A stretch of 64,000 nucleotides of DNA from an uncultured Muribaculaceae bacterium (GCA_944321715.1 CALUMJ010000006.1:1-64000); one strand, 5' to 3'. Shown: positions 8,047-17,239, numbered from the stretch's first letter. Made by a program: numbers and translations. Notes: generated by a model not told the origin, from the letters alone.

Positions 8047-9774
8047 ATGAGTGTAAGCGAGAAAGGGGCGTTGGCTGCTGGAACGAGCCTGCAAGGCGGG
8101 CGTTATGTGGTTGAACGGGTGCTTGGACAAGGTGGCTTCGGCATTACTTATCTATGCAAGCATACTGGGCTTGGCAAACGGGTTGCAATCAAGGAGTTCT
8201 TTTTTGCACAGTTTTGCGAGCGACAGGGCGACACGTCGCAGGTGACGGTGCCGACCGCCGGTAACCGAGAATTGGTCGAGAAGTTTCGCCGCAAGTTTGT
8301 CAAGGAGGCACGGTTGATAACCGACAAGCTGTCGCAAGCCCCATCGGTGGTGAATGTTTTCGATGTGTTCGACGAGAATGGCACATCATACTACGTGATG
8401 GATTATATCGACGGACGTTCGCTTGCCGAAGTGCTCAAGCAGCGCGGTCGGCTTGGCGAGGCCGAGGCTGTAGCTATCATCGAGCAGGTGGGACGTGCAT
8501 TGTCCTATGTACACTCTTGCGGTATCAACCACCTCGACATCAAGCCGGCCAACATCATGATGAGCCGTGCCACAGGTCGGCCAGTGCTAATCGACTTCGG
8601 CGTGGCCAAGCAGTATGATGCTACCACAGGCGAGGCGACGACCACCACGCCCGTGGGTCGCACCCCGGGCTACGCGCCGCTTGAGCAATACAGCCTCGGT
8701 GGTGTGAGACATTTCACCCCGCAAAGCGACATTTACGCTCTTGGTGCGACACTCTATAAACTCGTCACTGGTAATACCCCACCTGAGGCGACTGCGATGC
8801 CGAGAGATGCTGTGTTGCCATACCCCGACGATATTTCCACTCCAGTGCGGCAAGCCATCACCACCGCAATGCAGCCCCACAAGGAGAACCGCCCCGCCCG
8901 AGTGGAAGATTTCCTGCAGCTGCTGCTCCCCAGGCAGAAACCTAAGCCAAAGCCAAAACCTAAGTCACGCCGCAAGTGGCTGCCGTGGGCTGTAATAATG
9001 GTGGTTGTGATGGTAATGGTGGTGACTGCATCTGTGATGTTGATGCAACATGGAAAAACATTGAATTTTCAAGAAGTTGGTACTGAACCAGTGCTGCAGA
9101 ATGCTTTGCACAAGATTGAGATGGTGTATGTGCGAGGAGGAACGTTCACTATGGGTGCGACTTCGGAGCAGGGTAGCGATGCAAATAGTAAAAGAGAAAA
9201 ACCAGCCCATAATGTGACGTTAGGTGGGTATTACATTGGTAAATATGAAGTGACTCAGAAGTTATGGGAAGCTGTAATGGGTAGTAACCCGAGTTATTTT
9301 AAAGGGGAAAATTTGCCAGTCGAGAATGTTAGTTGGTATGACGTGCAGGAATTCTTGCGGAAACTGAATGCGATGACTGGGAAGAATTATCGTTTGCCGA
9401 CTGAGGCGGAGTGGGAGTTTGCAGCCAGAGGTGGCAATAGTAGTCGTGGTTACAAGTATAGTGGAGGCAACGATCCTCGAAGTGTGGCGTGGTATGATGG
9501 TAATAGTGTTCAAACCCATACTGTAGGAACGAAGTTGCCTAATGAACTCGGGATATACGACATGAGTGGGAATGTTTGGGAATGGTGTTCGGATTTTTAT
9601 GGAGATTACAGTAGTTCAGCGCAGCGCAATCCTAAAGGCCCTTTTAATGGGACGGAGCGTGTGTTTCGTGGTGGTTGTTGGTACGATCTTGTAAATGCTT
9701 CTCGGGTGTCTTGTCGGAGCGGTAATACCCCAAGCACTCGTTATAACGACATTGGTTTTCGCCTTGCCATGTAG
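8047..9774 (+). CDS. membrane Ser/Thr kinase fused to FGE-like domain
   Basis: 575 residues. A Hanks-type kinase domain occupies about residues 18-290: glycine loop GQGGFGITY, Lys49 in VAIKE, catalytic loop HLDIKPAN with Asp164, DFG with Asp183, and APLEQY in the activation segment. A Lys/Pro linker (297-310) and one TM helix (311-333) follow. A formylglycine-generating-enzyme/sulfatase-modifying-factor-type domain (about 352-575) begins MVYVRGGTFTMGA and ends GFRLAM. The FGE copper cysteine pair is not clearly conserved, so this is more likely a C-type-lectin-like ligand-binding fold than an FGE enzyme. The kinase half is GC-rich and the FGE half clearly AT-richer, suggesting domain exchange. 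Paralogue of the protein at 43655. Confidence 0.9.
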   Translation: MSVSEKGALAAGTSLQGGRYVVERVLGQGGFGITYLCKHTGLGKRVAIKEFFFAQFCERQGDTSQVTVPTAGNRELVEKFRRKFVKEARLITDKLSQAPSVVNVFDVFDENGTSYYVMDYIDGRSLAEVLKQRGRLGEAEAVAIIEQVGRALSYVHSCGINHLDIKPANIMMSRATGRPVLIDFGVAKQYDATTGEATTTTPVGRTPGYAPLEQYSLGGVRHFTPQSDIYALGATLYKLVTGNTPPEATAMPRDAVLPYPDDISTPVRQAITTAMQPHKENRPARVEDFLQLLLPRQKPKPKPKPKSRRKWLPWAVIMVVVMVMVVTASVMLMQHGKTLNFQEVGTEPVLQNALHKIEMVYVRGGTFTMGATSEQGSDANSKREKPAHNVTLGGYYIGKYEVTQKLWEAVMGSNPSYFKGENLPVENVSWYDVQEFLRKLNAMTGKNYRLPTEAEWEFAARGGNSSRGYKYSGGNDPRSVAWYDGNSVQTHTVGTKLPNELGIYDMSGNVWEWCSDFYGDYSSSAQRNPKGPFNGTERVFRGGCWYDLVNASRVSCRSGNTPSTRYNDIGFRLAM

Positions 9775-9794
9775 CTACATTAAGCCACGATGCT

Positions 9795-9825
9795 TGTAGA
9801 GCCGTCATACCATGGCGGCTCTACA
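9795..9825. repeat. palindromic repeat family A, minimal copy, likely bidirectional terminator
   Basis: TGTAGAGCCG and CGGCTCTACA flank an 11-nt centre. It lies between two converging genes (kinase ending at 9774, transporter ending at 9886), the position of a shared terminator. Confidence 0.65.
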
Positions 9826-9885
9826 GCCAGAGGGGGTATCGTGTATGCGTCCCTGCATTTTGGCAGGTGGCAGTGCTCTTTGCGG

Positions 9886-11244
9886 TTATTCGGCGTGGGG
9901 GGCTTGTTGGGGGCGGGAGGTGACCCGGGCATAGACGATGAGGGCGAGGGCCGACACTATGCCTACGCCGGCAAACCAGTACCAGATGTAGTGGGCGTTG
10001 ACGCTGGCGGCTTCCCATGCCTCGCGGGTGGCGTATAGGGCTGGGTCGGGGCAGTAGTGCGACAGCAGTATGCCCGACATTCCAAAACCGAGTATCGACG
10101 ACAGGAACGAGTCTAAGTGGCTGAAACCGAGGTACAGACCTTCTTCGCCCTTGGGGGCTTGCAGTGAAAAGTATTCGAGGTAGCGCGGTGAGATGAAGCA
10201 CTCGGCAAGTGCTTGCAGCAAGATGCCAGCCACCATCATTACTGTGATGGGGTGGAAGCCCAGCAGATTGCCGTTGAACAGGTTGTCCGATGCCATGACC
10301 AATGCCGACAGCGGAATGAGGAACATTCCCACAGTAATCGATGTCAATGCCTTGCGGCGAGCCATGAATCGCGTGACGAGGTTGACGCACAGCACCACAA
10401 CGAGCGGGTTGACGTTGGCTATCCAGCCTGGACGTGCCGTTTCGCCGGCGAGGCGTATCACATACTTTGGCATGGTGGCATAGAGCTGTTGCTGCACCAT
10501 CCAGAAGCCTGTCACAATCAATATCAGCACGAGCAGCCGCCCGTTGGTGAACACGCGGCACAGTCCATGCAGTACCTCGCCGATGCTCTTGCCTTCACCG
10601 GCGGTGTTGGCCGAGTGGTAGAAGAGGAGTATCGCCACGAATGCCACCACGCACAGTATGCCAGAGAAGAGATTGATGTGGATATATGCCGCGTCGCCGA
10701 TGAGCGAGCGCATGGGGTCGATGACGCTTTTACCGATGAACGACCCGATGTTGACCATCATGTAGAAGATGGAGTAGCCGCGGGCGCGTGTGGCCGATGT
10801 GGTTTCCCTTGCCACCGAAGCCGAGATAATCGACTTGATGAACGAGCCGCCCACCATTACCACAATCATTGCTGGTACCACGAGGTAACGCTTGCCGCTC
10901 TCTCGCAGCCCGGTGAACACGGTTTGCTCGCCATATCGCACAAGCCCGTCCCCTTCAAGTACCAACGGCAGCAGCCACAGCATGATGTAGCCGGCGGCAA
11001 GCAGCGTGAAGGCGATAAGCAGCGACTTGCGGTAGCCCACCTTGTCGGCCAATGCGCCGGTGAAAAGCGGTAGCAAGTAGAGTCCGCCCGAGAAAAGCCC
11101 CGAGATGATGCTCGCCTCGATGTCGGAGAAACCGAGTGTGTTGGACAGATAGAGCGTTACAACGATAAAGACGGCATAATATGCCATTCGTTCAAATAGT
11201 TCGGCGGCATTGGCCGTCCAGAAAGCCCGTGAATATTTAGCCAT
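9886..11244 (-). CDS. MFS transporter, POT/PTR-like
   Basis: 452 residues with about 12 hydrophobic segments. The N-terminal helix carries the ExxER motif (E15-L-F-E-R19) followed by MAYY, the proton-coupling signature of proton-dependent oligopeptide transporters. The loop GALADKVGYRKSL matches the MFS A-motif. A di- or tripeptide substrate is the family default, but Bacteroidales POT-like proteins are poorly characterised. Monocistronic, ending at the shared hairpin at 9795. The start at MAKYSRAFW is supported by the following helix. Confidence 0.85.
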   Translation of the reverse strand: MAKYSRAFWTANAAELFERMAYYAVFIVVTLYLSNTLGFSDIEASIISGLFSGGLYLLPLFTGALADKVGYRKSLLIAFTLLAAGYIMLWLLPLVLEGDGLVRYGEQTVFTGLRESGKRYLVVPAMIVVMVGGSFIKSIISASVARETTSATRARGYSIFYMMVNIGSFIGKSVIDPMRSLIGDAAYIHINLFSGILCVVAFVAILLFYHSANTAGEGKSIGEVLHGLCRVFTNGRLLVLILIVTGFWMVQQQLYATMPKYVIRLAGETARPGWIANVNPLVVVLCVNLVTRFMARRKALTSITVGMFLIPLSALVMASDNLFNGNLLGFHPITVMMVAGILLQALAECFISPRYLEYFSLQAPKGEEGLYLGFSHLDSFLSSILGFGMSGILLSHYCPDPALYATREAWEAASVNAHYIWYWFAGVGIVSALALIVYARVTSRPQQAPHAE

Positions 11245-11279
11245 AATGTGATTGATTTATATGTATGTTGTGTTGTTGA

Positions 11280-12518
11280 TTATGCGCCGTTATAGTTTTC
11301 CCACCGCCAACGTATGAAATCCCTGTTTATATGCTCGGGAATGAAAATGCGAGGAGGGATTGAAGTCCCGTATGACCACCGTGCCTTGTCCGACAAGAAA
11401 ACATCGCCATTCTCGGAAATGCGCAGGTGACCCGAATCGAATAAGAAGTGGATGTCCATTCTCATAGCAAATCCATTAGCAGCTGTGTCTTCACCATTGT
11501 ATTTGTAAGGAATAATATGCGCAGCTTCGAGTACTTCGGGCATTTCCACGTTTGAGATGACACAGCGTTGGCACGCTTGCAACACTTCTTTTCTGAATTT
11601 GGCTTGGTTGGGGCGTTTTTGCGAACTTGTGTACACAAGTTTCCTTTCGGCGTTAGGGACTAAGTCGGGGGGCAACAGTGTGGATTTGTTGTTTAGTATC
11701 TCTTGTATTTCGGTATCGAGATTAGTGTTATACGTGTATTTTTCTTCGCCATGGCTGTTTGCGTCCGTCTTTGCGAGATAGCCGTAATAAGAGAGGAAAA
11801 GCAGAAATTCCCTTGCGATGCGGGCATCATTGGCACCTTTTGTGCAATTGGGCCAGGAAGTCAAGTCAAGCATGCCATTTCGATAGTGCCTTATGTATTG
11901 GGCATAGTCGGCGACAGGCCTGTTTGCAGTGCCCGATAATGGGATTACGATGCGGTATAGCTCGAATGGAGTTAAATAGGCATTATCAAGGTCGAGTAGG
12001 TTATTGCTTAGAGTTCGGATGATTGATAAAATCAACTTGAGTGGGTAAATTGAGATCCCGGCATTATCCCATTTTTTGCATTCTTCTTTGGGTTGGATAT
12101 TGGGGTTTGGTAATTTCAGGCTTATTATCGTGATTGCAGAAAACTCGGTTTGTGAGATTGTGTGGTTTGCAACCTTTCGGCCAAAGTCGGTGAGGCGGAT
12201 TATTCCATTTCCTCCTTTGTCGGATGGGATGAGGTTTAAGGCTTTCCAGTATTGGCCAGAATTGCGTATAATATTCCTGTCGCCAGTCCTTCCACGTAAG
12301 TCGATATTGACACCTCGTCCGACAAGGTCGTTTGAGAGGCTTTTCAATTCTTTTGCAAATTCGTCGGAGCTGTATTTGTATTTCCCTTCGAGGTTGTACA
12401 TTCTGAACAAAATGCCTAATAACACTACGGGGTCGTTAATCCCTTCGGTGCATTGTAGCGAAGCCCATTTCCATTTAAAATCGGGGAATGGGAGTTTGGG
12501 TGTATCTAATGTTTTCAT
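11280..12518 (-). CDS. HNH restriction endonuclease of the adjacent methylase pair
   Basis: 412 residues. The last third is an HNH nuclease domain: CQRCVISNVEMPEVLEAAH (two cysteines of a zinc knuckle, then the AAHI histidine), an internal AANGFAMRMDIHFLFDSGHL segment with further His/Asn, and LSDKARW. This pattern fits the HNH_2 family common in type II restriction enzymes. The N-terminal 300 residues are helical, without recognised motifs, and probably recognise DNA. The ATG overlaps the stop of the upstream methyltransferase (ATGA at 12515-12518), so restriction is translated after modification, a common protective order. Confidence 0.85.
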   Translation of the reverse strand: MKTLDTPKLPFPDFKWKWASLQCTEGINDPVVLLGILFRMYNLEGKYKYSSDEFAKELKSLSNDLVGRGVNIDLRGRTGDRNIIRNSGQYWKALNLIPSDKGGNGIIRLTDFGRKVANHTISQTEFSAITIISLKLPNPNIQPKEECKKWDNAGISIYPLKLILSIIRTLSNNLLDLDNAYLTPFELYRIVIPLSGTANRPVADYAQYIRHYRNGMLDLTSWPNCTKGANDARIAREFLLFLSYYGYLAKTDANSHGEEKYTYNTNLDTEIQEILNNKSTLLPPDLVPNAERKLVYTSSQKRPNQAKFRKEVLQACQRCVISNVEMPEVLEAAHIIPYKYNGEDTAANGFAMRMDIHFLFDSGHLRISENGDVFLSDKARWSYGTSIPPRIFIPEHINRDFIRWRWENYNGA

Positions 12519-13435
12519 GCTGTTTCTATGAGGTTGAATTGTGAAGCAAGGCAGTAGGCGAGTTTCACGGGGACGGCATTGGCAATTTGTCGGTAAACTG
12601 AGGTGAGAGTACCGCTAAACTTGAAATCGATGGGGAATGACTGTATCGTGGCTAATTCTCGGCCAGTCATTCGCCGTTTCCCATTATAGTGTGGCAGTAT
12701 AACAACACCGCCTTTGTCATCTCCGCGGCCAGTGACGGTGGGTGCCGGCAAATCGGGATTGATGACGCGGTGTCCGATGTATCCGTTGAAATTGAGCTTG
12801 TATTTAGAGTATTCGTGGTTGGCGAGGTTGTTGGGCATGTCGGGGTCGGGTAAGTTGCCTATTGCATCTTTGACCGACACCCATTTTCGCAAGCCATTGT
12901 TTCCGTCGCGGCTGTACATGGGGGCAGGAAAAGTGTATTTGTTTCCATTTCTGCATCCCACAATTATTACCCTTTCCCTCCTTTGGGCTACACCATAGTT
13001 GGCAGCGTTGAGAACGTGGTAATTCACGTCGTAGCCCAGATTTTTGAAGTCGTTGATGATGAGGTTGAACACTTCGCCGCCCCCCAAAGATAGAATTCCT
13101 TTGACATTCTCGGCGAGGAAAAAGCTGGGCTGTTTGTCGTGAATGACTCGCAACAACTGCTTGTAGAGCATGTTCCGTTCATCAGTTGTGTGTCTTTTGG
13201 TGTTTGCCACGGAAAAGCCTTGGCAAGGGAATCCTCCGATAACGATGTCGCAGTCGGGAATGGCGGCAGATGGGATGGCAGCAATGTCACAATTTGTAAT
13301 ATGTTGGCCGATATTGAGCCTATATGTGACGACGGCATCGGTATAGATGTCGTTGGCCCATATTATTTCATGTCCTGCGAGTTTAAATCCCAGGTCTAAT
13401 CCACCTGCTCCGCTGAATAACGATACGACTTTCAT
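12515..13435 (-). CDS. DNA cytosine-5 methyltransferase (second of pair)
   Basis: 306 residues, Dcm-type. Motif I FSGAGGLDLG binds AdoMet; motif IV GGFPCQGFS carries catalytic Cys71; motif VI is AENVKG (Glu109); motif VIII is QRRERVIIVG. A target-recognition region of about 70 residues follows, then GRELATIQSFP and QIANAVP (motifs IX-X). Full length and intact. It lies 8 nt downstream of a very similar methyltransferase and overlaps the HNH nuclease start. The two methylases differ most in the target-recognition stretch, so they may modify different strands of an asymmetric site. Confidence 0.93.
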   Translation of the reverse strand: MKVVSLFSGAGGLDLGFKLAGHEIIWANDIYTDAVVTYRLNIGQHITNCDIAAIPSAAIPDCDIVIGGFPCQGFSVANTKRHTTDERNMLYKQLLRVIHDKQPSFFLAENVKGILSLGGGEVFNLIINDFKNLGYDVNYHVLNAANYGVAQRRERVIIVGCRNGNKYTFPAPMYSRDGNNGLRKWVSVKDAIGNLPDPDMPNNLANHEYSKYKLNFNGYIGHRVINPDLPAPTVTGRGDDKGGVVILPHYNGKRRMTGRELATIQSFPIDFKFSGTLTSVYRQIANAVPVKLAYCLASQFNLIETA

Positions 13436-13443
13436 GTTATATT

Positions 13444-14358
13444 TTATTGTTTTTCTATTTCTGCAAGTTTTTCACCGAGCATTTTGCCGAATAGTACTGG
13501 GACGGCGTTGCCGATTTGCCTGTAGCAACTACCCATTTTGCCTATGAAAATAAAGTCGCGAGGGAAAGTCTGTATTACTGCGCTTTCTCTTATTGTCAGC
13601 CGTCTAAGCCCATTGTAGTGCGGAATTGCGCACACGCCGCCTTTACCGTTGCCTCGTGCCAATATTGTAGGAGAAGGTTTGTCGGGGTCGGTGGCGCGGT
13701 GGGCTGTGAAGTTGCGTATGGTCACTTTGTAATTTGAGCCAGTGTTGTTAGGGTCGGTTGAGGTGTCGCCAGCTGGTGGCAGGTCGCCGATGGCAGTTTT
13801 GATGCTTACCCAAGAATCTTTGGTGTGTGTCGGCTGAGGAAATTTAAGATGCTTTGAAGGGCTCAGGTCATTTCTTTGACCGATTATTATCACTCTTTCA
13901 CGATGTTGTGGCACGCCATAGTCGGCCATGTTGACTTTGTGTATCTCCACATCATAGCCAGCGGTCTTGAAATCTGCGATAATTCGTTGAATGGTTTTCC
14001 CATTGTCGAGGCTAAGGATGCCTTTTACATTCTCGGCTATGAAATATAGTGGGTGCTTGTCGCTAACGATTTTGAGGAAATATTTGTATAATGTGTTTCT
14101 TGAGTCGTCGGCGTTTCGCTTAAGGTTGGCCATGGAAAATCCTTGGCATGGGAAACCTCCTACTACGACATCGCAGTCGGGGATTGTGTTTGTGGCAATT
14201 ACGGCTATGTCGGCGCAAATTATGTTGTGGCACACGTTAGCTTTGTATGTGGCGACGGCATCGGCATCGATGTCGTTGGCCCATACTATATTGTGACCAG
14301 CTTGCTTTAGACCTAAATCTAATCCGCCAGCACCAGAAAATAGACTGACGATGTTCAT
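13444..14358 (-). CDS. DNA cytosine-5 methyltransferase (first of pair)
   Basis: 304 residues with all m5C motifs: FSGAGGLDLG, GGFPCQGFS with Cys71, AENVKG with Glu109, QHRERVIIIG, RESAVIQTFP and QIGNAVP. Its first 110 residues align to the downstream methylase without gaps, indicating tandem duplication. First gene of the R-M operon (modification, modification, restriction). It is transcribed leftward from the AT-rich gap at 14359-14431. Such self-contained loci are typically mobile between strains. Confidence 0.93.
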   Translation of the reverse strand: MNIVSLFSGAGGLDLGLKQAGHNIVWANDIDADAVATYKANVCHNIICADIAVIATNTIPDCDVVVGGFPCQGFSMANLKRNADDSRNTLYKYFLKIVSDKHPLYFIAENVKGILSLDNGKTIQRIIADFKTAGYDVEIHKVNMADYGVPQHRERVIIIGQRNDLSPSKHLKFPQPTHTKDSWVSIKTAIGDLPPAGDTSTDPNNTGSNYKVTIRNFTAHRATDPDKPSPTILARGNGKGGVCAIPHYNGLRRLTIRESAVIQTFPRDFIFIGKMGSCYRQIGNAVPVLFGKMLGEKLAEIEKQ

Positions 14359-14431
14359 TCAATTAGTTTTTCAGATAACACAAAAGTAATGCATTTTATG
14401 TTATTTTGGAATTGGGTTTTGATGTACAATT

Positions 14432-14460
14432 GGCTCGGTGGCATGTTGTGCCATCGAGCC
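14432..14460. terminator. hairpin after the dehydrogenase gene
   Basis: GGCTCGGTGGCA and TGCCATCGAGCC flank a TGTTG loop, 29 nt after the minus-strand dehydrogenase stop. No clear U-tract follows on either side, so function as a terminator is inferred from position. Confidence 0.5.
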
Positions 14461-14489
14461 ACTGTATAGTTTTGATGAATGTCGGGCGG

Positions 14490-15686
14490 TTACAGCTCAA
14501 GGTCGCCGTTGAAGATTTCGTGCCAGGGGAGGCCTTGGTGGTTGAGCACGTCGAGGAATGGATCGGGGTCGAACTCTTCGACGTTGTACACACCTGGCTT
14601 TTTCCACAGCCCCTTGAGGAACATCATTGCCCCGGTCATGGCAGGAACGCCAGTAGTGTAGCTCACGGCTTGCATACCGGTTTCCTTGTAGGCTGCTTCG
14701 TGGCTGCAATTGTTATAAATATAATAGGTGAGCGGCTTGCCCTCCTTGTCGATGCCCCGAATGCGGCAACCGATTGAAGTTTCGCCGTGATAGTTCTCGC
14801 CAAGTTCCTTGGGATTAGGCAACACGGCCTTCAAGAATTGCAGCGGCACTATCTCGTGACCTTCATACATGATAGGCTCGATGCTTGCCATGCCTATGTC
14901 TTGGATTACACGCAAGTGCGTTAGATATTCTTGCCCGAAAGTCATCCAGAAGCGAGCGCGCTTGATGCTCGGGAAGTTCTTCACAAGCGATTCAAGCTCC
15001 TCGTGATAAAGCAAGTAAGACTCACGCGGACCGATGTTGGGGTAATTGAGCGTCTTGTGTATCTCTTGCGGCTCGGTTTCAATCCACTTGCCATCTTCAT
15101 AATACTTGCCCTTCTGCGTGATTTCGCGTATGTTGATTTCGGGGTTGAAGTTGGTGGCGAAAGCTTTGCCATGGTTGCCGGCATTGCAATCGACAATGTC
15201 GAGATAGTCGATGCGTCCGAAGTGGTGCTTGGCTGCGTATGCTGTGTAAACGCCCGACACGCCCGGGTCGAAGCCGCAACCGAGTATTGCCGTAAGGCCG
15301 GCGCGCTCGAAGCGGTCGCTATAGGCCCACTGCCAACTGTATTCAAAGTGAGCTTCGTCGCGCGGTTCATAATTGGCCGTATCCAAGTAGTTAACACCAC
15401 ACTCAAGGCAAGCGTCCATGATGGTCAAGTCTTGATATGGCAATGCCACATTGATTACAATGTCGGGGCGATGCTTATTAAACAGGGCGACAAGCTGCTC
15501 CACGCTGTCGGCATCCACACTGTCGGTGGTGACATTGTCCTTGCCTATGGCACGGGCCACGGCATCACACTTGCTGCGGGTGCGCGAAGCAATCACAATC
15601 TCGTTGAACACGTCGGAATTCTGTGCGCACTTGTGAGCCACGACCGTTCCCACGCCGCCAGCTCCGATAATCAGTACCTTGCTCAT
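14490..15686 (-). CDS. carboxynorspermidine dehydrogenase-like (saccharopine dehydrogenase family)
   Basis: 398 residues. The N-terminal Rossmann motif VLIIGAGGVGTVVAHKC (residues 4-20) binds NADP. The family segments NVALPYQD, YLDTANYEP and LGCGFDPGVSGV are characteristic of the carboxynorspermidine synthase branch of the LYS9/saccharopine dehydrogenase family. In gut Bacteroidetes this enzyme condenses aspartate semialdehyde with putrescine or diaminopropane on the route to spermidine or norspermidine. The decarboxylase partner is not in this window. Expression is from the repeated promoter cassette at 15722. Saccharopine dehydrogenase proper is less likely on motif grounds. Confidence 0.85.
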   Translation of the reverse strand: MSKVLIIGAGGVGTVVAHKCAQNSDVFNEIVIASRTRSKCDAVARAIGKDNVTTDSVDADSVEQLVALFNKHRPDIVINVALPYQDLTIMDACLECGVNYLDTANYEPRDEAHFEYSWQWAYSDRFERAGLTAILGCGFDPGVSGVYTAYAAKHHFGRIDYLDIVDCNAGNHGKAFATNFNPEINIREITQKGKYYEDGKWIETEPQEIHKTLNYPNIGPRESYLLYHEELESLVKNFPSIKRARFWMTFGQEYLTHLRVIQDIGMASIEPIMYEGHEIVPLQFLKAVLPNPKELGENYHGETSIGCRIRGIDKEGKPLTYYIYNNCSHEAAYKETGMQAVSYTTGVPAMTGAMMFLKGLWKKPGVYNVEEFDPDPFLDVLNHQGLPWHEIFNGDLEL

Positions 15687-15721
15687 TTCTATTCTTAGAT
15701 GCGTTTATTGATTATAATGGA

Positions 15722-15780
15722 CAAATATACATAAAGTCGAGCGCAATACAAAAAACAGCTCGCTGATTTTTTGTATCGCC
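15722..15780 (-). promoter_or_regulatory. terminator/promoter cassette, reversed copy
   Basis: Read on the minus strand: AAAAAATCAGCGAGCTGTTTTTTG, then GCGCTCG, then TATATTTG (-7, 15729-15722), with TTTG (-33) at 15752-15749. The A-run, CAGC-GA-GCTG stem and T-run form a compact bidirectional terminator directly fused to a promoter. The same fusion precedes the RelA/SpoT gene. Confidence 0.7.
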
Positions 15781-15958
15781 AGGGACAACCCATATTAAAA
15801 TAGCTGGCTTGTGCAACATACAGCCCCATTGCCACCATGTCGTGCCTAAACACTTGCCAATCGACCATGGTGCAAAAAAGATGTTTCAATTTAAACAAGC
15901 TGTTAGTAACTTTGCACAAAAAAGCGTGGCAAGGGAAATAATTGACATACGTGACGTG

Positions 15959-16843
15959 ATGAAGCGTTTCGACGCATACCTGATGGTCGAACGCGGACTG
16001 TCGGAAAACACCGTCGAGGCCTACAACGACGATGTGCAAAAACTCATTGACTACTTCGACGACGTTGAATTAAGCCCAGTTGATGCCACCGAGAACGACT
16101 TGCACGGTTTCCTCAGCGGGCTGTTCGACCTTGGCATAGCACCAAAGTCGCAAGCGCGCATATTGTCGGGCATAAAGACGTTTTACAAATTCCTGAAAAT
16201 CGAGGGTTACATCGACAACAACCCCACCGTGCTTATCGAGTCGCCACGGCTCGGGCGCAAGCTGCCCACAGTGCTTACAGTCGAGGAAATCGACGCAATG
16301 ATTGCCGCAATCGACCTCGACGAACCCGAGGGGCAACGCAACCGTGCGATAATAGAAACGCTATATGGCTGCGGATTGCGAGTGAGCGAACTCGTAGGGC
16401 TGCGCATTTCACAAATCTATACCGAGGACGAATACATAATCGTCGAGGGCAAGGGTGGCAAGCAAAGGCTGGTGCCAATATCGACCACCGCCCTCGACGA
16501 AATAAAAAAATACATCAACGGCTACCGCTCACAACTGAAAATAAAGCGTGGGTGCGACGACATCCTGTTCCTCAACCGACGCGGCGGAATGCTCACACGC
16601 GTCATGGTATTCTACATCATCAAGAAACTGTGCCTGCTCGCCGGAATCGGAAAAAACGTGAGCCCCCACACACTGCGCCACTCATTTGCCACGCACCTGC
16701 TTGAAGGCGGTGCCAACTTGCGTGCCATACAGCAAATGCTCGGACACGAGGACATATCAACGACCGAAATCTATGTACACATCGACCGCTCGCGGCTGCG
16801 GCAAGAAATCCTCAGCCACCACCCACGCAACATGCGCCACTGA
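15959..16843 (+). CDS. xerD: tyrosine recombinase XerD
   Basis: 294 residues, the normal XerD length, when started at MKRFDAYLMVERGLSEN. An in-frame extension to 15809 is rejected because a TAACTTTG -7 box lies inside it at 15907-15914. The N-terminal SAM-like core-binding domain spans about residues 1-95. The catalytic domain carries Arg141 (GCGLRVSEL), Lys165 (VEGKGGKQR), His237 and Arg240 (HTLRHSF), His263 (LGHEDISTT) and nucleophile Tyr272 (IYVHI). It resolves chromosome dimers at dif together with XerC and FtsK. The HEDISTT segment is typical of chromosomal XerC/D rather than phage integrases. Confidence 0.92.
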   Translation: MKRFDAYLMVERGLSENTVEAYNDDVQKLIDYFDDVELSPVDATENDLHGFLSGLFDLGIAPKSQARILSGIKTFYKFLKIEGYIDNNPTVLIESPRLGRKLPTVLTVEEIDAMIAAIDLDEPEGQRNRAIIETLYGCGLRVSELVGLRISQIYTEDEYIIVEGKGGKQRLVPISTTALDEIKKYINGYRSQLKIKRGCDDILFLNRRGGMLTRVMVFYIIKKLCLLAGIGKNVSPHTLRHSFATHLLEGGANLRAIQQMLGHEDISTTEIYVHIDRSRLRQEILSHHPRNMRH

Positions 16844-16873
16844 AAACTGTGGTGCAACGTGACAAGGCGGCAA

Positions 16874-17239
16874 TTAAGGCTCCACCATTTCCACTTCGGG
16901 ACCGAACCACTGTTCATGCACCCCGTTCACTTGCCACCTGATTTCGGGGGTGACGAGCGACTTCACTTTCTTGTAAACAAACACAAGTGCGGCAGCATTG
17001 TCAAGCAATCCAAGTACGCCAAACGTCTTTGTCGATAGCAAATCTGTAGGCAGCAACTGGTAGCCAAGTGCCGCCGCTATTAACGCCTTGTTGCCCATGC
17101 TGGTATCGGGGCTTTTCAGCACGTAATACAGTTCGAGCATCATGCGTGTGGCTTCACGCCCACCCTTGGCGGCATACTGCTTGATGCGTTCCCACAATTT
17201 CTCGGCACCGCCAAACTTGTTCATAAAATTATCAACCAT
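16874..17239 (-). CDS. DUF1232 (YkvA-like) membrane protein
   Basis: About 121 residues from ATG at 17239. A TTG 24 nt upstream is also in frame. The central stretch NKALIAAALGYQLLPTDLL, then GVLGLLDNAAALVFVY, matches the DUF1232 pattern, which is a short membrane-inserted hairpin with a conserved P-x-D-L turn. The N-terminal 55 residues are helical and charged. Function unknown. It converges with xerD. Confidence 0.8.
   Translation of the reverse strand: MVDNFMNKFGGAEKLWERIKQYAAKGGREATRMMLELYYVLKSPDTSMGNKALIAAALGYQLLPTDLLSTKTFGVLGLLDNAAALVFVYKKVKSLVTPEIRWQVNGVHEQWFGPEVEMVEP

Noticed and set aside
8047..9774. Active formylglycine-generating enzyme
   Set aside because: The two copper-binding cysteines of true FGE are not both in place and no sulfatase gene is nearby; a binding fold is more likely.
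15809..15958. 50-codon N-terminal extension of xerD
   Set aside because: A TAACTTTG promoter box lies inside it and the extra residues do not match the recombinase family.
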